From: an uncultured Clostridia bacterium
GTDB lineage: Bacteria > Bacillota > Clostridia > Christensenellales > UBA3700
NCBI GenBank assembly: GCA_947037025.1
Contig: CAMQSU010000015.1
Coordinates: 1-37,895 of the forward strand
Direction: 5' to 3'
DNA: 37,895 bases
Shown: positions 1 through 7,418 of the stretch, one piece after another
Layout of the letters: the number at the start of each line of letters is the position of its first letter
How positions within the stretch are numbered: position 1 is the stretch's first letter
Program-made: the position numbers and the translations under genes
The notes under the pieces: generated by a model
Seen by the model: only the letters and a program-made list of their open reading frames with translations
Databases searched by the model: none
Told to the model about the DNA's origin: nothing

Positions 1-251
1 GCAGTGATGAGTCAAGCACTGTTATAGTGTCAACAGCTAGCCCATATAAGTTTGCAACTGATGTATATTATGCGCTTTCTTCTACTGATTTAAGTGATGA
101 AGCTGTTCTTGCTGTTAAAAAGTTAGCTAGCTATACAGGTATTGAAATACCAGAGCCGCTAGTTGGACTAGCGAGTAGAGTATCTAGGTTTAATGATTGC
201 GTAGCAAAAGATCAAATTAAAAATGCAGTTATGGATTATGTTAAAAAGTAA
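1..251 (+). CDS. thrC: Threonine synthase, C-terminal fragment
   Basis: This is the 3' end of a gene cut by the window edge; the frame is open from base 3 and stops with TAA. The visible 82 residues contain the motif VIVSTASPYKF, which I recognise from the C-terminal part of PLP-dependent threonine synthases (O-phosphohomoserine to threonine). The helical tail that follows also fits. The apparent GTG start at base 27 is not a start, because coding sequence and the family motif continue upstream of it. The PLP lysine and substrate-binding segments lie outside the window. A hairpin terminator follows about 90 bases downstream, so this is probably the last gene of its transcript. The identification rests on one short motif region and is likely but not certain. 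Confidence 0.75.
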   Translation, partial: SDESSTVIVSTASPYKFATDVYYALSSTDLSDEAVLAVKKLASYTGIEIPEPLVGLASRVSRFNDCVAKDQIKNAVMDYVKK

Positions 252-340
252 TTGTATTTTATTATAAATGATTATTATTTAACATGAAAAAACAATTATA
301 AATAATGTTATTAAATAGCATTAAAACTGTATAAAATAAT

Positions 341-375
341 AAAAAAAAGGACGAAATATTTCGTTCTTTTTTTTT
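341..375. terminator. Bidirectional rho-independent terminator
   Basis: The inverted repeat GGACGAAA/TTTCGTTC is flanked by A8 on the left and T9 on the right, so it works as a hairpin plus U-tract on both strands. It sits between the convergent thrC (plus) and cysteine desulfurase (minus) genes and can serve both. Confidence 0.85.
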
Positions 376-515
376 GCATATATATTTATGTTTTATAGTA
401 AAATTTTCAATTATTATTTTGGCTTTTATAATTGCTTATTATATTTAAAATAATTCTTTTTGCAAAAATATAATTTCAATTTACATTACGTGAAATTTGA
501 AGATTAACTATTTGA

Positions 516-1652
516 TTAATGTGATGATAACTCTTTAGAAATTACTTCTAGCGCAATAAGAAGATCGCGTATATCTCTATCATTATTATTATTTCCTATG
601 CTAATACGGACTAATCCATTATCCGTTGTTCCTAAATGCTTGTGTGCAAGTGGAGCACAGTGCAGTCCGCTTCGTACTGCAAAGCCTTTATAATTTAACA
701 TATCAGCAACTTCAGTTGATGGTATATCAAACATGCTAAATGATATAACGTAAGATGGAAACTCACTATATAATTTTATGCCTTTTATTTTGTTAAGTCC
801 ATTAAATAAATGCATAGATAAATTATGCATTTTTCTATTAGTTTTTTCCTCATTAATCTTTAGCCATTTTATTGCAGCACTTAGAGATATTATTGCAGGG
901 CCGTTTACCGTGCCGCATTCAAATCCTTCTGGCATAATGGTTGGTTGCTTTAGGCTGTGGCTATCAGTGCCTGTTCCGCCAAATTTAATAGGTGTAAGTT
1001 GTATGTTGTTTTTGACAACTAAAAAGCCTATTCCTTGCATTGCTTGCAATCCCTTATGACCGCATCCAGCTAGCATATCAATGCCACTCTCTGCCATATT
1101 AATAGGGCAGTGTCCTAATGATTGGGCGGTGTCAATAAGCATTTTAATATTGTGTGAGTTTGCGACTTTTGCAATGTCTGCAATCGGTTGCGTTGCACCC
1201 GTCACATTACTTGTGTGTGATATTGATATTAAAATTGTATCCGTGCGAATTGCATCTTGCACCATTTTGCCTGTTATGTGCCCAGAAGCATCAGGCGCTA
1301 AATATGTGACTGTTATATCTGTTACATCAGCTAAATGGTGCAGCGGTCTTATAGTGCTGTTATGCTCCATCATAGTTGTGATTACATGGCCTTTCTTGCC
1401 GCTTAAGTATCCTAGCAGCGCTAAGTTAAGCGAGTCTGTGCAGTTGCTTGTAAATATCACTTCATAATCTTCGCTCGCTCCAACATAATCTAGTATATCA
1501 GTACGTGCTTTGTAGATTTTGCTAGAGGCATCCATTGAGTCATTATGTCCACCTCTGCCACTATTGCTAGAATGTGTGCACTCATGATAAAATGACTCAA
1601 GTACTGTTTTCGGCTTGAATCTTGTAGTCGCTGCATTGTCAAAATATATCAT
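516..1652 (-). CDS. Class V aminotransferase / cysteine desulfurase-like protein
   Basis: A 378-aa PLP enzyme of the class V (NifS/SufS-like) fold. It begins MIYFDNAATTRFKP, the typical substrate-pocket start of cysteine desulfurases. The PLP lysine is in GCGHKGLQA. The C-terminal RSGLHCAPLAH carries the cysteine expected to hold the persulfide, in the short subgroup usually annotated as 'aminotransferase class V / cysteine desulfurase family protein'. It would remove sulfur (or selenium) from cysteine (or selenocysteine) in the cytoplasm. It is divergently transcribed from a DUF3343 gene, a proposed S/Se carrier family that commonly accompanies this subgroup. A GAGAGG ribosome site precedes the ATG. 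The exact acceptor pathway (Fe-S, tRNA thiolation or Se) cannot be read from the sequence. Confidence 0.88.
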   Translation of the reverse strand: MIYFDNAATTRFKPKTVLESFYHECTHSSNSGRGGHNDSMDASSKIYKARTDILDYVGASEDYEVIFTSNCTDSLNLALLGYLSGKKGHVITTMMEHNSTIRPLHHLADVTDITVTYLAPDASGHITGKMVQDAIRTDTILISISHTSNVTGATQPIADIAKVANSHNIKMLIDTAQSLGHCPINMAESGIDMLAGCGHKGLQAMQGIGFLVVKNNIQLTPIKFGGTGTDSHSLKQPTIMPEGFECGTVNGPAIISLSAAIKWLKINEEKTNRKMHNLSMHLFNGLNKIKGIKLYSEFPSYVISFSMFDIPSTEVADMLNYKGFAVRSGLHCAPLAHKHLGTTDNGLVRISIGNNNNDRDIRDLLIALEVISKELSSH

Positions 1653-1695
1653 TATATAACCTCTCTTTGTAACATTATTTTGTTTGTTTTAATAT

Positions 1696-1723
1696 ATTAT
1701 ATTAGGAACTATTTACATACCAA
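1696..1723 (-). promoter_or_regulatory. Promoter of the cysteine desulfurase-like gene
   Basis: Read on the minus strand: -35 TTGGTA, 16-bp spacer, -10 TATAAT, placed about 45 bases before the ATG of the minus-strand gene. Confidence 0.6.
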
Positions 1724-1740
1724 TATTGGAGGTGGACGTG

Positions 1741-1998
1741 ATGAATATCATTGTTGCATTTTCTTCACGCAATGCTAGTATGCGATTTAGCGAGGCATTG
1801 CGGAAGGGCGGAGTTCCATCTACACTAGTTAACACGCCTAGAGATTTATCTTTAGGTTGTGGCATTAGCGTTCGTGTAGAGTCGAGATTTACTAGTAAGG
1901 TGCAGAGTATTTTAATAGATACTGACAAACATTCTTATCTAGGAACATATAAACTAATGAAAAGTGGAAACAAGACGGTTGCCGTTCCTCTAAGATAA
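1741..1998 (+). CDS. DUF3343 putative Se/S carrier-like protein
   Basis: A small 85-aa protein. I chose the ATG at 1741 rather than the TTG at 1726 because GGAGGTG (1728-1734) is a well-spaced ribosome site for it. It has the DUF3343 pattern: a short beta-alpha start (IIVAFSSRNASMRFSEAL), then TPRDLSLGCGISVRV, in which the TPR-x-LS-x-x-CG motif carries the one conserved cysteine. Members are proposed carriers of activated sulfur or selenium. Its neighbour across the divergent promoter region is a class V cysteine desulfurase-like enzyme, which fits a donor/carrier pair. A long hairpin terminator follows. The function is inferred from the family and neighbourhood. Confidence 0.8.
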   Translation: MNIIVAFSSRNASMRFSEALRKGGVPSTLVNTPRDLSLGCGISVRVESRFTSKVQSILIDTDKHSYLGTYKLMKSGNKTVAVPLR

Positions 1999-2046
1999 TG
2001 AGTGCGGAATTAAACAGCCTTATAGTATTTACATTAAAACAATATT

Positions 2047-2090
2047 GTCGCACTTGTGTGGTCGTAAGGCTACATGGTGCGACTTTATTT
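2047..2090 (+). terminator. Rho-independent terminator after the DUF3343 gene
   Basis: A long hairpin: GTCGCAC pairs with GTGCGAC and is continued inward by TGTGTGG/CTACATG with wobble pairs. It is followed by TTTATTTCTTT. Confidence 0.75.
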
Positions 2091-2270
2091 CTTTATTTAA
2101 TATATGTGATGTAGGTGATAATTGTGACAATCTTTTGCATTTTTGATAGCAAAATGTAATTAGATTACAAAGCTTTTAGGTTATTACTTGTTTATCAGTC
2201 GCATTATTATGGTTATTGTATATTAAAAGCATAAATTATATATTATATTTGCTATTAGCTGTTAAAGTGC

Positions 2271-2299
2271 TTGAAAAATTGAGCATAATATGTTATAAT
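2271..2299 (+). promoter_or_regulatory. Sigma-70-type promoter of nth
   Basis: -35 TTGAAA (2271-2276), 17-bp spacer, -10 TATAAT (2294-2299), with TG one base before the -10 (extended -10). It is 22 bases upstream of the nth start. Confidence 0.8.
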
Positions 2300-2321
2300 A
2301 TCAGCAATATGGAGTTATGCT

Positions 2322-2948
2322 ATGAAGAATGATATTTTGCTGATAATTGAGAGATTATCTAGTGAGCACGCCGATGCGGTTTGCGAGCTGGATTATACCA
2401 CCCCTTACGAGTTACTTGTAGCGGTTATATTGTCTGCTCAATGCACGGATAAACGTGTGAATCTAGTTACTCCTAAGTTGTTTAAAGATTATAATAATCC
2501 TTATACTATGGCAAATATCTCAGTTAGTGACCTTATCCCGTATATTAGGACTTGTGGTTTTTTTAATAACAAGGCTACTGCAATCGTTGAGTGTGCAAGA
2601 AGCATTGTAGATGATTTCGACGGACAAGTACCTAACAATATCGATGATTTAATGAGTTTGCGTGGGGTTGGGCGAAAGACTGCTAATGTAGTTTATTCGG
2701 TTGCGTTTGGCGGACAAGCCATTGCAGTCGATACGCACGTATTTAGGGTTAGTAATAGGTTAGGTATTGCAAACTCTACAAAAGTATTAGAGGTAGAGAA
2801 GCAGCTAATGCAAGTAGTGCCTCACAGTGAATGGACAAGGTTTCATCATTTATTAATCCATCACGGTCGGTATACTTGCACGGCGAGGAAGCCGAATTGT
2901 GATAATTGCAGTGTAGTTGATCTTTGCCTAGCAAATAAAACAATGTAA
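2322..2948 (+). CDS. nth: Endonuclease III (DNA glycosylase/AP lyase)
   Basis: A 208-aa base-excision-repair enzyme that removes oxidised pyrimidines and cleaves at abasic sites. The helix-hairpin-helix is LRGVGRKTANVV, with the catalytic Schiff-base lysine at K119. The catalytic aspartate is D137 in AVDTHVFRV. Four C-terminal cysteines (186, 193, 196, 202) are spaced C-x6-C-x2-C-x5-C, the standard [4Fe-4S] pattern. Its length matches the family. The ATG is preceded by GGAG and by its own consensus promoter, so it is probably transcribed alone. The following 228 bases, up to nfnA, hold a weak hairpin (about 3003-3028) but no gene that I can see. Confidence 0.96.
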   Translation: MKNDILLIIERLSSEHADAVCELDYTTPYELLVAVILSAQCTDKRVNLVTPKLFKDYNNPYTMANISVSDLIPYIRTCGFFNNKATAIVECARSIVDDFDGQVPNNIDDLMSLRGVGRKTANVVYSVAFGGQAIAVDTHVFRVSNRLGIANSTKVLEVEKQLMQVVPHSEWTRFHHLLIHHGRYTCTARKPNCDNCSVVDLCLANKTM

Positions 2949-3176
2949 ATATTTGAGAAAGTTTACTAGAATTATTTATGTTAAACGTGAAACAATATCA
3001 AGCATTTTGCGATATACTTGCAAAGTGATTATATATAAATACCTTACTTGATAATATTAACTAATATACAAAAAAGTGGAAATGTATTAAGATGCTATAC
3101 ATTCTTCTTGATAGAAAAATTAATCAAAATGTAGCAAAACCAATAACTAAAATAACCAAAAATAGTAGAGGGCAGA

Positions 3177-4013
3177 ATGAATAAGATTATCAAAAAGAGA
3201 ATCCTTAGTGAAAATGTAAACGAGTATGTTATTAGTGCTCCTGATGTTGCAAATAATGCTAACGCAGGTCAATTTATTATTCTACGTGTAGACGAAGACG
3301 GTGAGAGGATTCCTTTCACTATCGCAGATTATGATCGCGCAGCAGGCACGATTACTATACTTGTGCAGACAATCGGTGCATCAACTTATAAGCTTTCTTT
3401 GCTAAAAGAGGGTGAGTGTATTTCCGATTTTGTAGGGCCTTTAGGCAATCCTACCGATCTTTCAAAATTTAAGCATGTAATGTTAGTTGGCGGAGGAATA
3501 GGCAGTGCTGTTATATATCCTCAAGCTAAAGATAGACATTTAAAAGGTCTTAAATGTGATGTTATTGTAGGCGCAAGAAATTACGACTTATTAACTTATG
3601 AGAATGAATTCCGTGCAAATGCTGATAATTTATATGTTATGACTGATGATGGTTCATACGGCGAAAAAGGTTTTGTAACTAACAAGCTAGAGGAACTTAT
3701 CAAAGCAGGTCATCCTATCGATTGCGTGTTTGCAGTAGGGCCTGTATTTATGATGAAAGCAGTTTGCGACTTAACTCGTCAGTACGGCGTGCACACAATA
3801 GTTAGCATGAACTCAACAATGGTTGATGGAACTGGCATGTGCGGTTGTTGCAGACTTACTGTCGGCGGAGAGACTAAGTATGCTTGCGTTGATGGCCCTG
3901 AATTTGACGGTCACAAGGTGGACTTTATGGAGTCAATTAATAGAGGTAAATTTTATCGTGAACTAGAGTGTGAGTGTTATAATAAGGAGCAAGAGAAAAA
4001 TGGTAAAAACTGA
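3177..4013 (+). CDS. nfnA: NADH-dependent ferredoxin:NADP+ oxidoreductase subunit A
   Basis: A 278-aa flavoprotein of the sulfide dehydrogenase/dihydroorotate dehydrogenase electron-transfer type. The N-terminal half is a ferredoxin-reductase-like FAD barrel, with RIPFTIADYD as the flavin-binding RxxS/T-type motif. The central part is the NAD(P)-binding half (LVGGGIGSAVIYPQ). The C-terminal MCGCCRLTVGG plus YACVDGPEFDGHKVDF provides the cysteines for a [2Fe-2S] cluster. With the overlapping nfnB it forms the cytoplasmic flavin-bifurcating transhydrogenase, which couples NADH and reduced ferredoxin to NADPH in anaerobes. AGAGGG precedes the ATG. The last 14 bases overlap the nfnB reading frame, so translation is probably coupled. 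Confidence 0.9.
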   Translation: MNKIIKKRILSENVNEYVISAPDVANNANAGQFIILRVDEDGERIPFTIADYDRAAGTITILVQTIGASTYKLSLLKEGECISDFVGPLGNPTDLSKFKHVMLVGGGIGSAVIYPQAKDRHLKGLKCDVIVGARNYDLLTYENEFRANADNLYVMTDDGSYGEKGFVTNKLEELIKAGHPIDCVFAVGPVFMMKAVCDLTRQYGVHTIVSMNSTMVDGTGMCGCCRLTVGGETKYACVDGPEFDGHKVDFMESINRGKFYRELECECYNKEQEKNGKN

Positions 4014-5388
4014 AAGAAATCATCAAGTAATTAGACCTGGAGATGTTAGAATAAAAGATTTTGCGGAAGTATCAAACGGCTTCACTTATGAACTTATGAA
4101 ATCTGAGGCGGAGAGATGTATTAATTGCAAAACTGCACCTTGCACTAAGGGTTGCCCAGTTGGCGTTAAGATTCCTCAGTTTATCACATGCTTGCAAAAT
4201 GATGATATTGAAGGTGCTGTACGTGTAATCAAAATTGATAATAATTTACCTTCTATATGTGGTAGAGTTTGCCCTCAGGAGAAGCAGTGCGAGGAGTTAT
4301 GTGTCAGGAAGTTAAAGCTTGGCGGCTCTGTTGCTATCGGTGCACTTGAGAGATATGTTGGCGATTATGCGCTGACTAATGGCAAGGTTGCTACGTCTTC
4401 AACTACTAAGCTTAATTATAAAGTGGCAGTTGTTGGTAGCGGCCCTGCAGGACTTACTTGTGCTGCTGACTGTACAATGGCTGGTCTTGATGTAACAATT
4501 TACGAGGCTTTCCACAAGGCAGGTGGTGTGTTGACTTATGGTATACCAGAGTTTAGGCTTCCTAAAGATTTTATCGTTAAAAAGGAAATCGCTAAGCTAG
4601 AGGAAATCGGAGTTAAAATAGTCTACAATACTGTAATAGGAAAAACTATCAAAATGGAGCAATTGCTTGAGCGTTTCGATGCAGTATTTATTGGTACGGG
4701 GGCAGGACTTCCTGTGTTTATGAATATCGCTGGAGAAAACTTGAATGGAGTTTACAGCGCTAATGAGTTTTTGACTCGTGTCAATTTAATGAAAGCATAT
4801 GTTGTCGGTTCTGATACTCCAGTTTATTGCGGAAAAAGCGTAGCAGTTTGCGGTGCAGGTAATGTTGCAATGGATGCTGCTAGGACTGCAAAAAGACTTG
4901 GCGCTGAGCATGTATTTATAGTCTACAGACGTGGTAGGGATGAAATGCCTGCACGTGCTGAGGAGATTGAACACGCTATTGAGGAAGGTATCGAACTTAG
5001 GCTTTTAACTAATCCTACTGAAATTTTAGGCGAAACAAGGGTCACTGGCATGAAGTGCGTCGAGATGGAATTAGGTGCACCTGACGCTAGTGGTAGATGT
5101 CGTCCGGTAGTCAAGGAAGGATCAGAGTTTATATTAGATGTTGACCAAGTAATCATGTCTATTGGTACTCGTCCAAATCCGCTACTTGTGAATGAGTATA
5201 GCGCTCTTGAAATTAATAAGTGGGGCACTCTAGTAGTTAATGAGGAAACTCAAGAAACTAGTGTTGATAATGTTTTTGCTGGCGGCGATGCTGTTACTGG
5301 TGCTGCGACTGTTATCCTTGCAATGGGTGCAGGTAAGCAGGCGGGCGAAACAATAATTGCTCGTGCTATTGCAAAATGTAGTAAATAA
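4000..5388 (+). CDS. nfnB: NADH-dependent ferredoxin:NADP+ oxidoreductase subunit B (GltD-like)
   Basis: A 462-aa protein when started at the ATG at 4000, which has AAGGAG at 3983-3988; the longer frame from 3970 has no good ribosome site. The N-terminus has two cysteine clusters for [4Fe-4S] centres (CINCKTAPCTKGCPVG and CGRVCPQEKQCEELC). An FAD Rossmann motif (VGSGPAGLTCAAD) and an NADP Rossmann motif (VCGAGNVAMDAART followed by YRRG) come next, and the C-terminal GGDAVTGAATVI closes the FAD site. This is the glutamate-synthase-small-subunit fold. A free-standing copy directly after nfnA, with no glutamate synthase large subunit nearby, points to NfnB and not GltD. It overlaps nfnA by 14 bases. 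No clear terminator was seen after it. Confidence 0.9.
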   Translation: MVKTERNHQVIRPGDVRIKDFAEVSNGFTYELMKSEAERCINCKTAPCTKGCPVGVKIPQFITCLQNDDIEGAVRVIKIDNNLPSICGRVCPQEKQCEELCVRKLKLGGSVAIGALERYVGDYALTNGKVATSSTTKLNYKVAVVGSGPAGLTCAADCTMAGLDVTIYEAFHKAGGVLTYGIPEFRLPKDFIVKKEIAKLEEIGVKIVYNTVIGKTIKMEQLLERFDAVFIGTGAGLPVFMNIAGENLNGVYSANEFLTRVNLMKAYVVGSDTPVYCGKSVAVCGAGNVAMDAARTAKRLGAEHVFIVYRRGRDEMPARAEEIEHAIEEGIELRLLTNPTEILGETRVTGMKCVEMELGAPDASGRCRPVVKEGSEFILDVDQVIMSIGTRPNPLLVNEYSALEINKWGTLVVNEETQETSVDNVFAGGDAVTGAATVILAMGAGKQAGETIIARAIAKCSK

Positions 5389-5553
5389 TTAAATAATTAT
5401 CGAGTATTTTTGTGTGGTTTGTTAATCAAAATTCACGCAATCATTATTCTAAGATAGTTGTTGTTAAAAGTGAAGGAAACTTTGCGAATATTCATTGTAT
5501 ATATATTTATGCCGTTGATATTATTTCAATAATTATATTGTCATTATCCCTTG

Positions 5554-5625
5554 CCTTGCGACGTACTAGTCAGCGGGGGTAGCATGACACACACTATTTT
5601 GCGATTAGCATGTTAGTGCAAGGAG
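5554..5625 (+). promoter_or_regulatory. Possible 5' leader hairpin masking the obg ribosome site
   Basis: CCTTGC (5554-5559) is the perfect complement of GCAAGG (5618-5623), which includes the start of the obg ribosome site AGGAG (5621-5625). A shorter inner stem, CACTA/TAGTG, lies between. The pairing could hide the ribosome site. The long-range stem is only 6 bp and could be chance. Confidence 0.35.
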
Positions 5626-5632
5626 AAGTATT

Positions 5633-6892
5633 ATGTTTTTAGATATATCATCGATTTTCGTTACTGCTGGTAACGGTGGTGACGGCGTAGTCAGTTTTCA
5701 TACGGAGAAGTTTATATCACAGGGAGGACCTGATGGTGGCGATGGCGGTAATGGAGGTAGTATAGTTTTTGAGGTTGACTTAAATTCTTCTACTCTGATG
5801 GATTTTAAGTTTTCTAAGCATTTTAGGGCTGTACATGGCGGAAATGGTGCACCTAAAAGGTGTACAGGTAAGACAGGTAAAGACTTAATAATAAAAGTGC
5901 CACGTGGAACAGTTATTAAAGATAAACTTACGGGTAGTATTATTATGGATATGTTTGAGGATGATGCTAGTTTCGTTTTAGAGTCAGGCGGTCAGGGCGG
6001 AAAGGGTAATGCTAGGTTTGCAAACGCACTTAGAAAAGCTCCTCGTTTCTCTCAAAAAGGCGAGAAGCGTGAGGAGAGAGAAATCACTCTTGAGCTAAAG
6101 ACAATTGCCGATGTTGGTCTTGTTGGATTCCCTAATGTAGGCAAATCAACAATGCTATCTATCGTCAGCGGTGCTAAACCTAAAATTGCTAATTATCACT
6201 TTACTACACTTGCTCCTAATATCGGAGTAGTTGAAAAATATGGCGATACTTTAGTTATGGCGGATATCCCAGGACTAATTGAGGGTGCAAGCGAGGGCGC
6301 AGGTCTAGGACATAGTTTCCTTCGTCACGTGGAAAGAGTAAGGCTTATTGTTCACGTTGTGGATATTTCAGGACATGAGGGTCGTGATCCTTATGAGGAT
6401 TATTTGATGATTAATCGTGAGCTTAATAATTACAGTCCTAAGCTAGCTAGACTTGAGCAAGTTGTTTGTGTAAATAAAATTGACCTTATAAATGATGATA
6501 GCATTATCACAGATTTTGAGGCTAAAATAGGTAAGAAAGTTCACCCTATCAGTGCTATCATGAGAAAGGGCGTTGATGATATGATCAGTGAAGTATTTAA
6601 AGAGCTTGCAAAAGCTCCTGAGCAAGAAGCGCTTGAGTATAACGCTTTCACATACGAAGCTATTGATAAAAAGAGTTTCCATGTTTCTAAACTTGACGAT
6701 GCATCATTCCTTGTTGAGGGCGGACTTATCGATCAGCTAGTTAGAAATGTTGTACTATCAGATTACGAGTCTTTCAGGTATTTCCAAAAAATGCTTAAAG
6801 ATAAGGGTGTAATATCTGCGCTGAAAAAGAAAGGTGCTAAAGAGGGTAATATAGTTCGTATTACTGATATTGAATTTGAGTATGTTGAGTAG
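5633..6892 (+). CDS. obg: Obg family GTPase (ribosome assembly)
   Basis: A 419-aa protein with the full Obg architecture. The Gly-rich Obg fold covers residues 1-158 (GPDGGDGGNGGS and SGGQGGKGNARF). The G domain has G1 GFPNVGKST at 165-173, switch I around FTTLAPNIG, G3 DIPG at 211-214 and G4 NKID at 281-284. A C-terminal OCT domain occupies about 345-419. Obg binds the large ribosomal subunit during assembly and links it to stress signalling and, in spore formers, sporulation. AGGAG sits 8 bases before the ATG. Unusually, the ribosomal protein genes rplU and rpmA, the common upstream neighbours of obg in Bacillota, are absent here. It is followed at 113 bases by yhbY. Confidence 0.96.
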   Translation: MFLDISSIFVTAGNGGDGVVSFHTEKFISQGGPDGGDGGNGGSIVFEVDLNSSTLMDFKFSKHFRAVHGGNGAPKRCTGKTGKDLIIKVPRGTVIKDKLTGSIIMDMFEDDASFVLESGGQGGKGNARFANALRKAPRFSQKGEKREEREITLELKTIADVGLVGFPNVGKSTMLSIVSGAKPKIANYHFTTLAPNIGVVEKYGDTLVMADIPGLIEGASEGAGLGHSFLRHVERVRLIVHVVDISGHEGRDPYEDYLMINRELNNYSPKLARLEQVVCVNKIDLINDDSIITDFEAKIGKKVHPISAIMRKGVDDMISEVFKELAKAPEQEALEYNAFTYEAIDKKSFHVSKLDDASFLVEGGLIDQLVRNVVLSDYESFRYFQKMLKDKGVISALKKKGAKEGNIVRITDIEFEYVE

Positions 6893-6973
6893 AAAGTAGA
6901 TTAAATCACATATTGATAATAAATACATTATTATGCTTTGCAGAAATAAAAATTGCAGGGTATATTAACAGTC

Positions 6974-6992
6974 ACTAAGCAGATCGCTTAGT
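6974..6992 (+). promoter_or_regulatory. Small perfect hairpin just upstream of yhbY
   Basis: ACTAAGC, a 5-nt loop, then GCTTAGT: a perfect 7-bp stem ending a few bases before the yhbY ribosome site AGGAG. It has no U-tract, so it is not a terminator. A role in mRNA processing or translation control is only a guess. Confidence 0.4.
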
Positions 6993-7005
6993 AATAGGAG
7001 ATAAA

Positions 7006-7302
7006 ATGACAAGTAAACAAAGGGCGTTCCTTAGAGGAGCGGCAATGAATATTGCACCACTTGCTAGCGTTGGTAAGGCGGGAGTTACTGATGGTGTAAT
7101 CGGTGAAATTGATAATTTATTAGAGAATCGTGAGCTAGTGAAAGTGTCATTGCTTAAAAACAGTGACCTTGATGTTAAAGAGGTTGGTAATTTTATTGCA
7201 AAGTCTCTACGCGCATCGCTTGTGCAAACTGTAGGTAGCAAAATTACTTTATATAGAGTTTCTAAAAGAAATGATGTATATCATATTGTATTACCTGATT
7301 AA
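7006..7302 (+). CDS. yhbY: YhbY-family RNA-binding protein (CRM domain)
   Basis: A 98-aa single-domain protein. The beginning TSKQRAFLRGAAMNIAPLASVGKAGVT matches the CRS1/YhbY (CRM) domain: the usual KQ-x-x-LR start, then the G-K-x-G loop. The later LVKVSLLKN and LVQTVGSKITLYR segments fit the remaining strands. YhbY proteins associate with pre-50S particles and help ribosome maturation, which fits the position next to obg. AGGAG precedes the ATG. Confidence 0.92.
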   Translation: MTSKQRAFLRGAAMNIAPLASVGKAGVTDGVIGEIDNLLENRELVKVSLLKNSDLDVKEVGNFIAKSLRASLVQTVGSKITLYRVSKRNDVYHIVLPD

Positions 7303-7317
7303 TTAAATTTAGTTTGC

Positions 7318-7359
7318 AACTTCAAATTGCATTGCAGTTTTGCATGGTAATTTGAGGTT
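7318..7359 (+). promoter_or_regulatory. Structured leader between yhbY and lon
   Basis: AACTTCAAATT (7318-7328) pairs with AATTTGAGGTT (7349-7359) over 11 bp with one wobble. The loop has its own TGCA-type inverted repeat. A second, weaker stem (AGTGTGAGT/GCTCATACT) lies between 7366 and 7397, just before the lon ribosome site. No U-tract follows either stem. No CIRCE or CtsR box was found. Confidence 0.45.
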
Positions 7360-7418
7360 AAATTGAGTGTGAGTAGCAGTTTTGCCGCTCATACTAATCA
7401 TGACAGGAGGAGTTATAT

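Noticed and set aside
778..1467. Plus-strand open frames of 93 and 128 codons
   Set aside because: They lie inside the well-supported minus-strand cysteine desulfurase-like gene and resemble nothing.
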